Shown: positions 34,571 through 43,119 of the stretch, in pieces | How the letters are laid out: every line of letters starts with the position of its first letter | Position numbering within the stretch: the first letter of the stretch is position 1 | From: JBBQER01 sp038320885 | GTDB lineage: Bacteria; Actinomycetota; Acidimicrobiia; IMCC26256; PALSA-610 | Direction: 5' to 3' | Length of the DNA stretch: 64,000 nucleotides | NCBI GenBank assembly: GCA_038320885.1 | Contig: JBBQER010000003.1 | Location: 17,047 to 81,046 of the forward strand | Made by a program: the position numbers and the translations under genes | The notes under the pieces: model-generated | What the model saw: the letters and a program-made list of their open reading frames with translations, nothing else | Databases searched by the model: none | Told to the model about the DNA's origin: nothing

Positions 34571-34795
34571 GCTCGCGGTCGCCTTTCAGCGCTCGTTGGG
34601 TCTCGCGTTTCGCGTCGCGTTCGGCGATGGCGAGGCGCTTGTCGTAGCGGGTCTTGCCCCGGGCGATCGCGAGCTCGACCTTCGCCCGGCCGTCCTTGAA
34701 GTAGAAGCTCAGCGGCACGAGCGTGACGCCCCACTCCTCGGTCGCGCGTGCGAGCTCGAGGATCTGCTTCTGGTGCAACAACAACTTGCGGGGCG
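34571..34795 (-). pseudogene. Truncated smpB 3'-end copy
   Basis: On the minus strand this encodes about 75 residues closely matching the C-terminal half of the intact SmpB at 37082-37543, from RKLLLHQKQILELARATEE to RDAKRETQRALKGDRE. The stop codon of the intact gene is replaced by CAG, so the frame runs on. The N-terminal half is missing, and the upstream side is joined near 34795-34800 to the start and leader of an acp-like gene, in a different frame. It cannot make a functional SmpB and marks a recombination scar. Confidence 0.85.
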
Positions 34796-34804
34796 CGCCG
34801 GGTC

Positions 34805-34904
34805 GGCCATCACGGCACCGTCTCAGTTCGCGAGTCTCCAACTACGAATGCCGCCCGGGAGGGGCCACTGCGGAGGCGTCACGCCTGCACAATTGTACCA
34901 ACCG
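34805..34904 (-). repeat. Second copy of the acp leader, fused to smpB debris
   Basis: This segment repeats the region upstream of the acp gene at 27653-27750: GGTTGGTACAAT, CCCCTCCCGGGCGG, ATTCGTAG, ACTCGCGAACTGAGA and GGTGCCGTGATGGCCGACC. The acp start codon and second and third codons (Met-Ala-Asp) are kept, then the sequence passes into smpB-derived DNA. A promoter, if present, would now drive the smpB remnant. It also lies upstream of, and divergent from, the acyltransferase gene at 35007. Confidence 0.75.
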
Positions 34905-35006
34905 TCGATACGCCCTTGACCGCGAGACTCACGCGTATTCGGACCGTCGAACGGGGACGCCGCGCCGTCCGCCCGCCGAAGGTCGCCGGTTACGCTGGCG
35001 GCAAGC

Positions 35007-37067
35007 ATGAAAACGAGTAGCGCGGCGGGCGAGAGCGCGATCGGGTCGGAACCTACGGCGGCGACCTACCGCCCGCACCTCGATGGGTTGCGGGCGGTAG
35101 CCGTCTACCTGGTCGTGCTGTTCCACGCGGGCAGCAGCTGGTTCTCCGGCGGGTTCATCGGTGTCGACGTGTTCTTCGTGCTCTCCGGCTACCTGGTGAC
35201 ACAACTGCTCCTCCGCGACATCGTGAGCAACGGGCGCATTCGCCTCGGGCGCTTCTATTCCCGACGATTCCGGCGGCTGTTGCCCGCCGCGTTCGTGGTT
35301 CTCATCGTCACGGCGTGCGTGTACACCGCGATCGCGTCGCCGGCAGAGCAGATCGATGTGATCGGATCGTTCAAAGCGGCGTTCCTGTACTCGACGAACT
35401 GGTACTTCGTGCACCAGTCCACGGCGTACTTCGGCGCGAACATCGCGACCAATCCGGTGTTGCATTTCTGGTCGTTGGCGGTTGAGGAGCAGTTCTACGT
35501 CGTTTGGCCCTTGACGCTCACCGGGGCATTCGTGCTGACCCGACGATGGGATCGCGCCAAGCAGCTGCGCATGATCGGGGCGGTCGTTGCCGTCGGCGTG
35601 CTTGGCTCCGCTCTGTTCGCGTTGTCACTCAAGTCCGGTGATCCGAACCGCGCCTACTACGGAACCGACACCCGCGCCTACGAGCTGCTCGCCGGCGCGT
35701 TGGTCGCACTGGTTCCTTCAATCGTGGCGACCGCGCGGCAACGTCGCGGCCAAATGCGCGCCGCGACGATCGCGAGCATCGCCGCGCTCGGCGTGCTGGC
35801 TTCGTCATGGGTTCATCTCGACGCCATCGAGCGCGGCATCGCGGTGACGATCACGACGGTCGTGCTCATCGTCGCGCTCGAAACGGCCGACGGCGGCATT
35901 GTGAAGCGCCTTCTCTCGACTCGGACAATGACCTACCTGGGCAAGATCTCGTACGGCACGTACCTGTGGCACTGGCTCGTTATCCTCGTGCTCCTCAAGA
36001 CCTTCCACCCCAGCACGCTCGCGACCATCGGCATCGCGTTCCTCGTCGCCACCGGCCTCGCATCCCTCAGCTTCGACCTGATGGAACACCCGATCCGGGC
36101 CTCGCAACGCCTCGACCGACATCGGGGAGCCGTGATCGCGCTCGGTTTGACCGTGACGGTGGTGAGCGCGCTCGTGTTGGTGCCCTCGATACTCGACGAT
36201 TCGCACGCCGGGGCCGTGGGAGTCGCCGGATCGGTGACAAGCGGCGTCGCGCCGGTTCCGGCCGGGCTCGACTGGAGAGCAGTCAAGCGGGAAGACCGGA
36301 GCGCTCCCACCTGCTTCGCCAAGCCGCTGACGAAGTGCGTCGTCGTGCACGGGACCGGCAAGACGGTCGCGCTCATCGGCGACAGCCACGCGCAAATGCT
36401 GATTGCGCCGATGACTGAGATCGCCAAGGCCGAGAATTGGACGCTGGCGGTGCTCATCTGGAACGCCTGTCCGTGGCAAGACGGGCTCTGGCGCTTCACG
36501 GCTGCGAACCGGCGGAGCTGCCTTGCCTGGAAGGCCGATCTACGCACCCGCGTGATCCCTCGACTGAACCCCGACGTCGTCGTGTTGATACACGCGCCGA
36601 TGGACCGCGAAGGGTTGAAGGGCCAGCACCTCGGGGGACCGGACGGCCCGCTCGCGACGGGCTCACCGGCGGCCGAGCGAGCCATTGAGGCCGCGACCGA
36701 CAAGACGGTTGCACGCCTCAGCGCGAACCGTGACGTGGTGATCATCGAGCCGATTCCGCAGGGCCCGCCGGGCTATGACCCTTTGGGATGCCTTTCGACA
36801 GCGCGCTTCCTCGACCAGTGTCGCTTCGTCGCGAGCGCCTCGCCTTCGCCGACGGAGCAGCACTACCGCGCCCTTGCACGGTCCTCGGATCACGTGTTCG
36901 ATCTCGACATCGACCGGTTGGCCTGTCCCTATCTCCCCATCTGCGACCCGGTGGTCCGCGGCAAGATCGTCTGGTACGACCTCTCGCACCTCTCGATCGC
37001 GTATTCGCGTACGCTGGCAGAGCCGATTCGATCGCTCTTGACTGCCGACGGGATCGGATCCGGTTAA
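35007..37067 (+). CDS. OafA/YrhL-like acyltransferase with C-terminal SGNH domain (copy 1)
   Basis: A 686-residue protein. The acyltransferase-3 domain (about residues 20-370) starts with YRPHLDGLRAVAVYLVVLFH and FIGVDVFFVLSGYLVTQLLL, then ILHFWSLAVEEQFY-type sequence (VLHFWSLAVEEQFYVVWPLT). About ten TM helices are expected. The C-terminal outer domain has the SGNH motif ALIGDSHAQML near residue 457 and the Asp-x-x-His pair in WYDLSHLS near residue 658. Such proteins O-acetylate surface sugars, teichoic acids or peptidoglycan outside the membrane. The paralogue is at 40791-42794. It converges on smpB with a 14-base gap. Confidence 0.85.
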   Translation: MKTSSAAGESAIGSEPTAATYRPHLDGLRAVAVYLVVLFHAGSSWFSGGFIGVDVFFVLSGYLVTQLLLRDIVSNGRIRLGRFYSRRFRRLLPAAFVVLIVTACVYTAIASPAEQIDVIGSFKAAFLYSTNWYFVHQSTAYFGANIATNPVLHFWSLAVEEQFYVVWPLTLTGAFVLTRRWDRAKQLRMIGAVVAVGVLGSALFALSLKSGDPNRAYYGTDTRAYELLAGALVALVPSIVATARQRRGQMRAATIASIAALGVLASSWVHLDAIERGIAVTITTVVLIVALETADGGIVKRLLSTRTMTYLGKISYGTYLWHWLVILVLLKTFHPSTLATIGIAFLVATGLASLSFDLMEHPIRASQRLDRHRGAVIALGLTVTVVSALVLVPSILDDSHAGAVGVAGSVTSGVAPVPAGLDWRAVKREDRSAPTCFAKPLTKCVVVHGTGKTVALIGDSHAQMLIAPMTEIAKAENWTLAVLIWNACPWQDGLWRFTAANRRSCLAWKADLRTRVIPRLNPDVVVLIHAPMDREGLKGQHLGGPDGPLATGSPAAERAIEAATDKTVARLSANRDVVIIEPIPQGPPGYDPLGCLSTARFLDQCRFVASASPSPTEQHYRALARSSDHVFDLDIDRLACPYLPICDPVVRGKIVWYDLSHLSIAYSRTLAEPIRSLLTADGIGSG

Positions 37068-37081
37068 TTCGTCAACCCGAG

Positions 37082-37543
37082 TTACTCGCGGTCGCCCTTG
37101 AGCGCTCGCTGCGTCTCGCGTTTGGCGTCCCGTTCGGCGATTGCCTGTCGCTTGTCGTAGCGCGCCTTGCCCCGCGCGATCGCAAGCTCGACCTTCGCCC
37201 GGCCGTCCTTGAAGTAGACGCTGAGCGGTACGAGCGTAATGCCGCGCTCCTCGGTCGCGCGGGCGAGCTCGTCGATCTGCTTGTGGTGGAGGAGCAGCTT
37301 GCGCGGCCGGACCGGATCGAGATCACCCCGGGAGAACTCGTAGGGCGACACGTGCATGCCGAACAGCCAGACTTCGCCATTGTCGATTCGGGCGTAGCCG
37401 TCTTGGAGGTTGGCGCGACCGTTGCGGATCGACTTGACCTCGGGGCCCTTCAACACGATCCCGCACTCGTAGGTATCGAGCACGAAGTAGTCGTAGCGGG
37501 CCCTGCGATTCGAGATCACGACCCGGTCGCCGCGGTTCGGCAT
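37082..37543 (-). CDS. smpB: SsrA-binding protein SmpB
   Basis: A 153-residue protein of normal SmpB length. It has the N-terminal NRRARYDYFVLDTYECGIVL and GPEVKSIRNGRANLQDGYAR of the OB-like core, then RPRKLLLHHKQIDELA and LVPLSVYFKDGRAKVELAIA. The basic C-terminal tail GKARYDKRQAIAERDAKRET enters the mRNA channel of stalled ribosomes. It binds the tRNA-like domain of tmRNA, encoded on the same strand at 14488-14840. A truncated second copy is at 34571-34795. It starts at ATG 37543, 25 bases from the divergent GH29 gene. Confidence 0.95.
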   Translation of the reverse strand: MPNRGDRVVISNRRARYDYFVLDTYECGIVLKGPEVKSIRNGRANLQDGYARIDNGEVWLFGMHVSPYEFSRGDLDPVRPRKLLLHHKQIDELARATEERGITLVPLSVYFKDGRAKVELAIARGKARYDKRQAIAERDAKRETQRALKGDRE

Positions 37544-37568
37544 AGGAAGCGACTGTACGCTCCCACGA

Positions 37569-39794
37569 GTGACGGACGGGCCGAGTTGGTTCGGTGAGCA
37601 GCGCTACGGCATGTTCGTGCACGCCAACATCGCGACCGTGCCCGCGTTCGCACCCGTGCACGAGTACGCCGACTGGTATTGGGCGTTCCTCGAGACCCGA
37701 CCCGACATGGTGCTGCACCCGACGTGCCCGCTGCCCGAGGTCGTCGCCTGGCATCGCGAGCACGCGGCCGGGCAGGCCTTCGACGAGTTCATCCCCGAGC
37801 TGACCTTCGAGCGGTTCGACGCCGACGCCTACGCGCAGCTCCTCGACGACGCGGGCATGCGGTATCTCGTGCACGTCACCAAGCATCACGACGGGTTCTG
37901 CTGGTGGGACACCGCGTACTCGGACCGATCCTCGGTGCGGCTCGGGCCGAAGCGTGATGTCACGGCCGAGCTTGCCGACGCGGTACGCCGGCGCGGGCAC
38001 ATCTTCGGTTGCTACTACTCGCTGCTCGACTGGGCCCACGCCGGCTATCCCGATCAGGACCGCTATGTCGACGCGTTCATGCGCCCGCAGATCCAGGAGC
38101 TGGTCGAGCGGTTCGAACCCGCGCTGCTGTGGGGCGACGGCCACTGGGGCCATCCCGGCGGCCACTGGCGGGCCGACCGGATCCTGGCCGACGCCCGCGC
38201 GGTTGCGATCGAGCGCGGCTTCGAGTTGGTATTCAACGACCGGTTCTTCGCGTCGAGTCCCGACTTCCACGTGTACGAGTACGACGTTCCCGCAGTCGCG
38301 CCCGACGGGCCGTGGGAGCTGTGCCGCGGGCTCGGGTACTCGTTCTGCGTGAACCGCAACGAGCGGGTCGAGGATCACCTCAGTGCGACCCAGGTCGTGG
38401 GCCTGCTCGTCGAGACCGTCGCGAAGGGCGGCAACCTGCTGTTGAACGTCGGGCCCAACGCCGACGGAACCGTGCCCGAGATCCAGGCGCGCGTGTTGCG
38501 CGACGCCGGCGCATGGGTGCGCGCCAACGCCGACGCGATTCACGGGTCGACCCGCTTCGACGTCCCGGGCGACGGGCAACACTGGTACACGCGCACGGGC
38601 GCCGCCGTGAACGCGTTCGACCTCGCGTCGAAGGCGGAGCCGCGGTTCAGCGCGTTGGGCAACGTTCGGCGCGTGTGCACGCCTGAAGGCGGCGAGCTGG
38701 CCTTCCGATCGGAGTCGGGCGCGGTGGTTGTCGACGCGCGCGCCGTCGACCGGCATCCGTTCGGCGCGCGCTACGTGATCGAGCTCGGCGCGCGGGAGCA
38801 CGTCGACGTCTCCGAACGGGCGCCCGGTGGTGCCGCCCGCGCCCGGCGGCGCTACCCGACGATCACCGAAGCGCTGGCCGGTGCCGTCGTCGGAGATGTC
38901 GTGGAAGTCGGGCCCGGCCGCTACACGAGCGAGATCGGCGAGCGCTTCCCGTTGGTGGTCCCGGCCGGCGTGACGCTGCGAGCGGCCGCGAGCCTGGGCG
39001 CGCGTCGCATCGTGATCGACGCGGGTGGTGCGGTCGGCGTGCATCTCGCCGGCAACGACGCGACGCTGGAACGGGTCACGGTCACCGGCGGCGCCCCCGG
39101 CTACATGATGATCCCGCCCACGTGCGTCACCGGCAGCGGGGGAGACCGGCTCGTCGTACGCGACTGTCACGTCGAGTCGATCGCGCTCACGGGCGGATCG
39201 GGACACCGCGTGGTTGCCAACGTGATCGCGAGCGGTGCGGTGTCGATCATGGGCGCGAGCGGCAGCGAGGTGCGGGCCAACTATCAGCACGGACTGCGCT
39301 GGGGCGTCGGCATCATGGTTGCCGGTGGCGCCGATCACGTCGTCGCCGACAACGAATGCCGCGACGACCTCTGCGCGATCCGCGTGGCCGGCACCGTTGG
39401 CGCGCGCATCGAGCACAACCGCACCGAGACGCGCTGGTGGGGGATCCACGTGCTCGACGCGAGCGGTACCGTCGTCCGCTCGAACCGCGCGTGGCGAGTC
39501 ATGCGCGCGGTGAACGTCGAAGGTGCCGCGGCCCTCGGCACCGTGGTCGACCGGCAGCTCGCCGAGCATTGCGACTCGGGCTTGCTGGTCGAGCGCGGCG
39601 CTGACGACACGCGGGTGTTCGACTCCTGGTTCCACGATTGCCGCGTCGGCCTGATCGCCTGGGAAGCCGGTACGGTCGCCGTCAGGAACATCGCGATCAG
39701 TGAGCCGCGCGACCACGCGGTCGTCACCGACCGGGGTATCGACCTCGGGGGCAACTACAACCTCGAAGGCGACGTGTGGATCGGTATGCCATGA
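37569..39794 (+). CDS. GH29 alpha-L-fucosidase fused to right-handed beta-helix domain
   Basis: A 741-residue protein from GTG 37569. Residues 1-340 are GH29-like: WFGEQRYGMFVHANIATVPA, YLVHVTKHHDGFCWWDTAYS and LLWGDGHWGHPGG, where the Asp is the candidate nucleophile. Later come FCVNRNERVEDHLS and AKGGNLLLNVGPNADGTVPE. After a short beta region, residues about 430-741 form a right-handed parallel beta-helix of the DUF1565/NosD kind: ARRRYPTITEALAGAVVGD, then repeated GxxxxVxxNxxxx coils such as VVADNECRDDLCAIRVAG. No signal peptide is visible, so it may act in the cytoplasm or leave by another route. The EthD gene overlaps its stop. Confidence 0.8.
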   Translation: MTDGPSWFGEQRYGMFVHANIATVPAFAPVHEYADWYWAFLETRPDMVLHPTCPLPEVVAWHREHAAGQAFDEFIPELTFERFDADAYAQLLDDAGMRYLVHVTKHHDGFCWWDTAYSDRSSVRLGPKRDVTAELADAVRRRGHIFGCYYSLLDWAHAGYPDQDRYVDAFMRPQIQELVERFEPALLWGDGHWGHPGGHWRADRILADARAVAIERGFELVFNDRFFASSPDFHVYEYDVPAVAPDGPWELCRGLGYSFCVNRNERVEDHLSATQVVGLLVETVAKGGNLLLNVGPNADGTVPEIQARVLRDAGAWVRANADAIHGSTRFDVPGDGQHWYTRTGAAVNAFDLASKAEPRFSALGNVRRVCTPEGGELAFRSESGAVVVDARAVDRHPFGARYVIELGAREHVDVSERAPGGAARARRRYPTITEALAGAVVGDVVEVGPGRYTSEIGERFPLVVPAGVTLRAAASLGARRIVIDAGGAVGVHLAGNDATLERVTVTGGAPGYMMIPPTCVTGSGGDRLVVRDCHVESIALTGGSGHRVVANVIASGAVSIMGASGSEVRANYQHGLRWGVGIMVAGGADHVVADNECRDDLCAIRVAGTVGARIEHNRTETRWWGIHVLDASGTVVRSNRAWRVMRAVNVEGAAALGTVVDRQLAEHCDSGLLVERGADDTRVFDSWFHDCRVGLIAWEAGTVAVRNIAISEPRDHAVVTDRGIDLGGNYNLEGDVWIGMP

Positions 39795-40486
39795 CCACCG
39801 AACATCTCCTCGTCGCGATCTGGCGGGCGGCCGCTGTCGCTCCCGCAGCACTGGCTGCCCAGATCGTCGAAACGTGGGCGCCCGAAGCACTCGGGGCCGA
39901 GTCGCTCGTGTCGTGCACCGTGAACCTCGCCGAAAGCGATCAGGGCATGTACACGCGGGAGCCCGACGCAACCGGCATGGTCCCCAACTGCGACGCGTTG
40001 ATCGCGCTCGGCCTCACTCGCGCCCACGATATCGACGACGTCCCCGCGCGAGACGTCCTCCACGCCGTCGCGCGGCGCGTCGACGTGTGGCGGGTCGATC
40101 CGCACCGCGTGATCACCGCGGAACGGGCGGGTCCCGACGGCGAGCCCGCGCCGGGTGTGAAGATGGTCTCGTTCATGCGCCGGATCGAGTCACTGAGCCA
40201 CGAGCAGTTCGTGCGCCACTGGACCGAGAACCACACGCCGCTCGCGCGGCGCCACCACATCGCCCTGTGGAACTACACCCAGAACGTCGTCCGGCGCGCG
40301 CTCACGCCCGGTGGAGACGCGATCGACGGCGTCGCCGAGCTGCACTTCCGGACGCGCGCCGACTTCGAGAACAAGTTCTTCGACTCCGACGAGGGCCGCG
40401 CCGCGATCCTCGCCGACGTGAAGCGCTTCATGAAGCCGCCCTCCCCCGAGACCGCCCTCATGCGCGAGCTCCCCCTCCGCACCTGA
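39791..40486 (+). CDS. EthD domain-containing protein
   Basis: The protein is 231 residues from ATG 39791, overlapping the GH29 stop as ATGA. The C-terminal half has the EthD dimeric alpha-beta-barrel pattern: KMVSFMRRIESLSHEQFVRHWTEN-type sequence beginning near residue 123, then HTPLARRHHIALWNYTQNVV. It ends with AELHFRTRADFENKFF and DEGRAAILADVKRFM. The N-terminal half looks like a divergent repeat of the same fold. EthD proteins help in ether or aromatic catabolism, but the reaction is rarely known. Translational coupling to a glycosidase fusion is unusual. Confidence 0.75.
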   Translation: MTTEHLLVAIWRAAAVAPAALAAQIVETWAPEALGAESLVSCTVNLAESDQGMYTREPDATGMVPNCDALIALGLTRAHDIDDVPARDVLHAVARRVDVWRVDPHRVITAERAGPDGEPAPGVKMVSFMRRIESLSHEQFVRHWTENHTPLARRHHIALWNYTQNVVRRALTPGGDAIDGVAELHFRTRADFENKFFDSDEGRAAILADVKRFMKPPSPETALMRELPLRT

Positions 40487-40564
40487 TCAGAGGCAGTGTC
40501 GAGGGACGTACGTGAAATGTCCTGAGCTTCCCCCGTTCGAACGGACGGGTGGGTTGCGTCGTGG

Positions 40565-40695
40565 TCATGCCGCGGTTGCGGTCTCGTAGTCGATGGGGCT
40601 GAGCATGTTGCAGTAGCTGCGGCGGCGTTTGGGGTTGTACCAGCATTCGATCCAGTCGAAGATCGCGAGCGCGAGTTGTTCGCGCGAGTTCCGAT
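40565..40695 (-). mobile_element. IS3-family transposase C-terminal remnant
   Basis: The minus-strand frame ending at 40565 encodes about 42 residues, SREQLALAIFDWIECWYNPK followed by RRRSYCNMLSPIDYE, which is the conserved end of IS3-family integrase-core transposases (IFDYIE-x-FYN-x-x-R-R-H-x-x-L-x-x-x-SP). Nothing upstream continues the transposase. The remaining bases of the 40487-40790 gap show no other gene. It is a dead fragment that records past IS activity beside the second acyltransferase. Confidence 0.75.
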
Positions 40696-40790
40696 ACTGG
40701 TTCGTTCCGCGAGTCGCTCCGCGATCCGGCTGAATGACCGGTCCCGGAACCACAGCTGATCCGGGCGTTTGCGATGAGTACCATCGCGTG

Positions 40791-42794
40791 ATGACGGGCG
40801 TGCAACCCGCCGTCGACGAGATCGCAGCGGCGGAGACGGGCGAGTTGGGTGCGCCGGCGTATCGGCCTCACCTCGATGGTCTGCGCGCGATCGCCGTGTA
40901 CTTGGTTGTGCTGTTCCACGCGGGGAGCGATCGCTTCTCGGGTGGCTACGTCGGTGTCGACGTCTTCTTCGTGCTGTCGGGTTACCTCGTGACGCAGCTC
41001 CTACTGCGAGACATCGACACGCGCGGCTCGATCACGTATGGCCGTTTCTATTCGCGACGATTCCGGCGCTTGTTACCGGCGGCATTCGTCGTGCTCATCG
41101 TGACGGCGCTCGTGTACTCAGCGGTCGCTTCGCCGGCCGAGGTGCTGAACGCCGCCGGGTCGTTCAAAGCGGCGTTCTTATATGTCGCGAACTGGTATTT
41201 CGTCCACCAGTCGACGGGCTATTTCGGAACGGACATCACCGCGAATCCCGTCCTGCACTTCTGGTCCTTGGCCGTCGAAGAGCAGTTCTATCTCGTGTGG
41301 CCCCTGACCCTCGGCGGCGTCTTCTGGCTGACAGGCCGCTTCGATCCCCGCCGGCGCCGGAATGCGATCCGGGTCGTGGTCGCGCTGGGCATGGCCTCGT
41401 CGGCGGTGTGGGCCCTCTCCCTCGCGACGCGGAATCCCAATCGCGCCTACTACGGCACCGACGCCCGGGCGTATCAGCTCCTCGCGGGCGCGCTCCTCGC
41501 GCTGACTCCGGCGGTCTTCGCCGGGGCCGAGCGGTATCGCCGTCGGCTTCGGATCGCGAGCGCGGCGAGCGTGCTCGCGATCTTGTTCCTCGCTTCGTCG
41601 TCGGTCGACTTCAACGCGATTGATCGTGGGATCGCGGTGACGATCGCGACCTGCGTGCTGATCGTGGCGCTCGAAGCCGGCGGTGGCGTGGCCAAATTGC
41701 TGTCGACGCGAACCGCGGTGTACCTGGGCAAGATCTCCTACGGGACCTATCTGTGGCACTGGATCGTGATCCTTGTGCTCGTGCAGACCGTCCACCCGAG
41801 CAGCCTCGCCACGATCGCTTTGGCATGCCTCATCGCGTCGGCGTTGGCGTCGCTGAGCTTCGAGATCATGGAGCACCCGGTTCGGATCTCGAAGGCGCTT
41901 GACCGCCACCGCTGGTTCGTGATCGCCACTGGCCTCACGGTGAGCCTGGTGTCGGCGCTCGTGTTGATCCCGAAGATCGTCAAGCCCGCGAACGCCGCCG
42001 CGCCGACACTGCAACTCGCAACGACCGGCCTCGCGCCGGTCCCTCCCGGGATCGACTGGCACCACGCGGACCGCGGACAACGAACCTTTGTGGCGTGCGA
42101 CGAACGCGATGCGTCGAAATGCACGATCGTGCACGGCCACGGCCCCCACATCCTGGTCATCGGAGACAGCCACGCGCAGATGTTCGTGCCGGCTTTCATC
42201 CGGATCGCTCGTCGCGACGGTCTGACCCTCTCGGTGTCGACGCGCGGGATCTGTCCCTGGGAACGGGGGTCTGCCGGACCAGGTGGGGCGTTCGTCGGAC
42301 GCCCGGACCTCACGCCCGCCGGTTGCACGGCACACCAGAACGACCTCTACGACCGCGTCATCCCCGCGCTCGATCCCGACGTGATCGTGGTCGCGGACAT
42401 GGGTTACGGCGACATCCTGCGCTCCGCCGCGCGCTCGGTCAGGCAACTCACCGCTACCGGAGCAAGCGTCTTCATCATCGAACCTACCCCGCGCACACCA
42501 TTCGATCCGGTGAACTGCATTTCGAAGGCGCGGTGGCTCGAGGAGTGCCGCTCGGTCGCGCCGACCACACCAAGCCCGATCGAAGTCGGCTACCGCAACA
42601 TCGCGCGGCAGAACAAGGGCGTGACGTCCGTCGACTTCGATCGGCTCATCTGCCCGTTCCTACCGATCTGCGACCCGGTCGTGAACAACCAGCTCGTCAA
42701 GTGGGAAGCGGCGCACATCACATTGAAGTTCGCGCAGACGCTCGCACCGCAGATTGACGTCTATCTGAAGCAGACCGGCGCGATCTCTCACTGA
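40791..42794 (+). CDS. OafA/YrhL-like acyltransferase with C-terminal SGNH-like domain (copy 2)
   Basis: The protein is 667 residues from ATG 40791 (MTGVQPAVDEI), chosen by alignment with copy 1; an earlier GTG or ATG would read through IS debris. It is paralogous to 35007-37067 along its full length: YRPHLDGLRAIAVYLVVLFH, YVGVDVFFVLSGYLVTQLLL and VLHFWSLAVEEQFYLVWPLT. The outer domain keeps the nucleophile motif LVIGDSHAQMF near residue 457. The second catalytic block reads VKWEAAHITLKFAQ, giving Glu-x-x-His where copy 1 has Asp-x-x-His. It probably acylates an envelope sugar, perhaps with changed activity. Confidence 0.8.
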   Translation: MTGVQPAVDEIAAAETGELGAPAYRPHLDGLRAIAVYLVVLFHAGSDRFSGGYVGVDVFFVLSGYLVTQLLLRDIDTRGSITYGRFYSRRFRRLLPAAFVVLIVTALVYSAVASPAEVLNAAGSFKAAFLYVANWYFVHQSTGYFGTDITANPVLHFWSLAVEEQFYLVWPLTLGGVFWLTGRFDPRRRRNAIRVVVALGMASSAVWALSLATRNPNRAYYGTDARAYQLLAGALLALTPAVFAGAERYRRRLRIASAASVLAILFLASSSVDFNAIDRGIAVTIATCVLIVALEAGGGVAKLLSTRTAVYLGKISYGTYLWHWIVILVLVQTVHPSSLATIALACLIASALASLSFEIMEHPVRISKALDRHRWFVIATGLTVSLVSALVLIPKIVKPANAAAPTLQLATTGLAPVPPGIDWHHADRGQRTFVACDERDASKCTIVHGHGPHILVIGDSHAQMFVPAFIRIARRDGLTLSVSTRGICPWERGSAGPGGAFVGRPDLTPAGCTAHQNDLYDRVIPALDPDVIVVADMGYGDILRSAARSVRQLTATGASVFIIEPTPRTPFDPVNCISKARWLEECRSVAPTTPSPIEVGYRNIARQNKGVTSVDFDRLICPFLPICDPVVNNQLVKWEAAHITLKFAQTLAPQIDVYLKQTGAISH

Positions 42795-42993
42795 ACTTCA
42801 AGCTTCGACTCACGCGCCGTCCTGTGAGCGCGGCGGCGATCGTGACAGATGCGAGCAGCACGATGACGACCTTGGAGGGTGCGCGGTAGCGAGTGTCGCC
42901 GCGGCTGAGGGCAACGGTGGTGACCACGAGCGCGACAAGCGCGGCTTGTGGGATCAGGGATGTTCTTCTCTCCGTGACGAGGAGCTGATGCAA
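42795..42993 (-). pseudogene. Remnant of a membrane glycosyltransferase C-terminus
   Basis: A minus-strand frame encodes two hydrophobic helices around SRGDTRYRAPSKVVIVLLAS (about residues 30-50 of the reading). The pattern GDTRYRxPxxxxxVVLAA is common at the C-terminus of GT39/GT-C family membrane proteins, though this is recalled, not searched. No upstream part of such a gene is found: the frame stops just beyond 42993, near the IS481 fragment. It converges on acyltransferase copy 2. It is best seen as a truncated leftover. Confidence 0.4.
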
Positions 42994-43023
42994 TAGGACT
43001 CATAGAACGAACGCTGCACCGGG

Positions 43024-43119
43024 TTCTTTGAACGTGCCGTGCGCTGGTTCGCCGAACACGGGATCACGATCGAACGAGTCCTGACCGATAACGGCATCGG
43101 TTACCGCAGCCGTTATGTG
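43024..43119 (+). mobile_element. IS481-family transposase fragment
   Basis: About 32 codons read FFERAVRWFAEHGITIERVL then TDNGIGYRSRYV, matching the catalytic-core segment of IS481-type transposases (AVxWFxxHGxxVxRVLTDNGxxYRS), with the second Asp of the DDE triad in LTDNG. No other part of the transposase is present on either side. It ends seven bases inside the 3' end of the BKACE gene. With the IS3 scrap at 40565 it brackets acyltransferase copy 2. Confidence 0.75.

Noticed and set aside
34452..34841. A full second smpB gene
   Set aside because: Only the C-terminal half matches SmpB; the front part is acp leader read in another frame and the natural stop is lost.
14488..37543. Phage or integrative element using ssrA as attachment site
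   Set aside because: No integrase, excisionase or repeated ssrA 3' end was found, so a classic att-site island is not supported.
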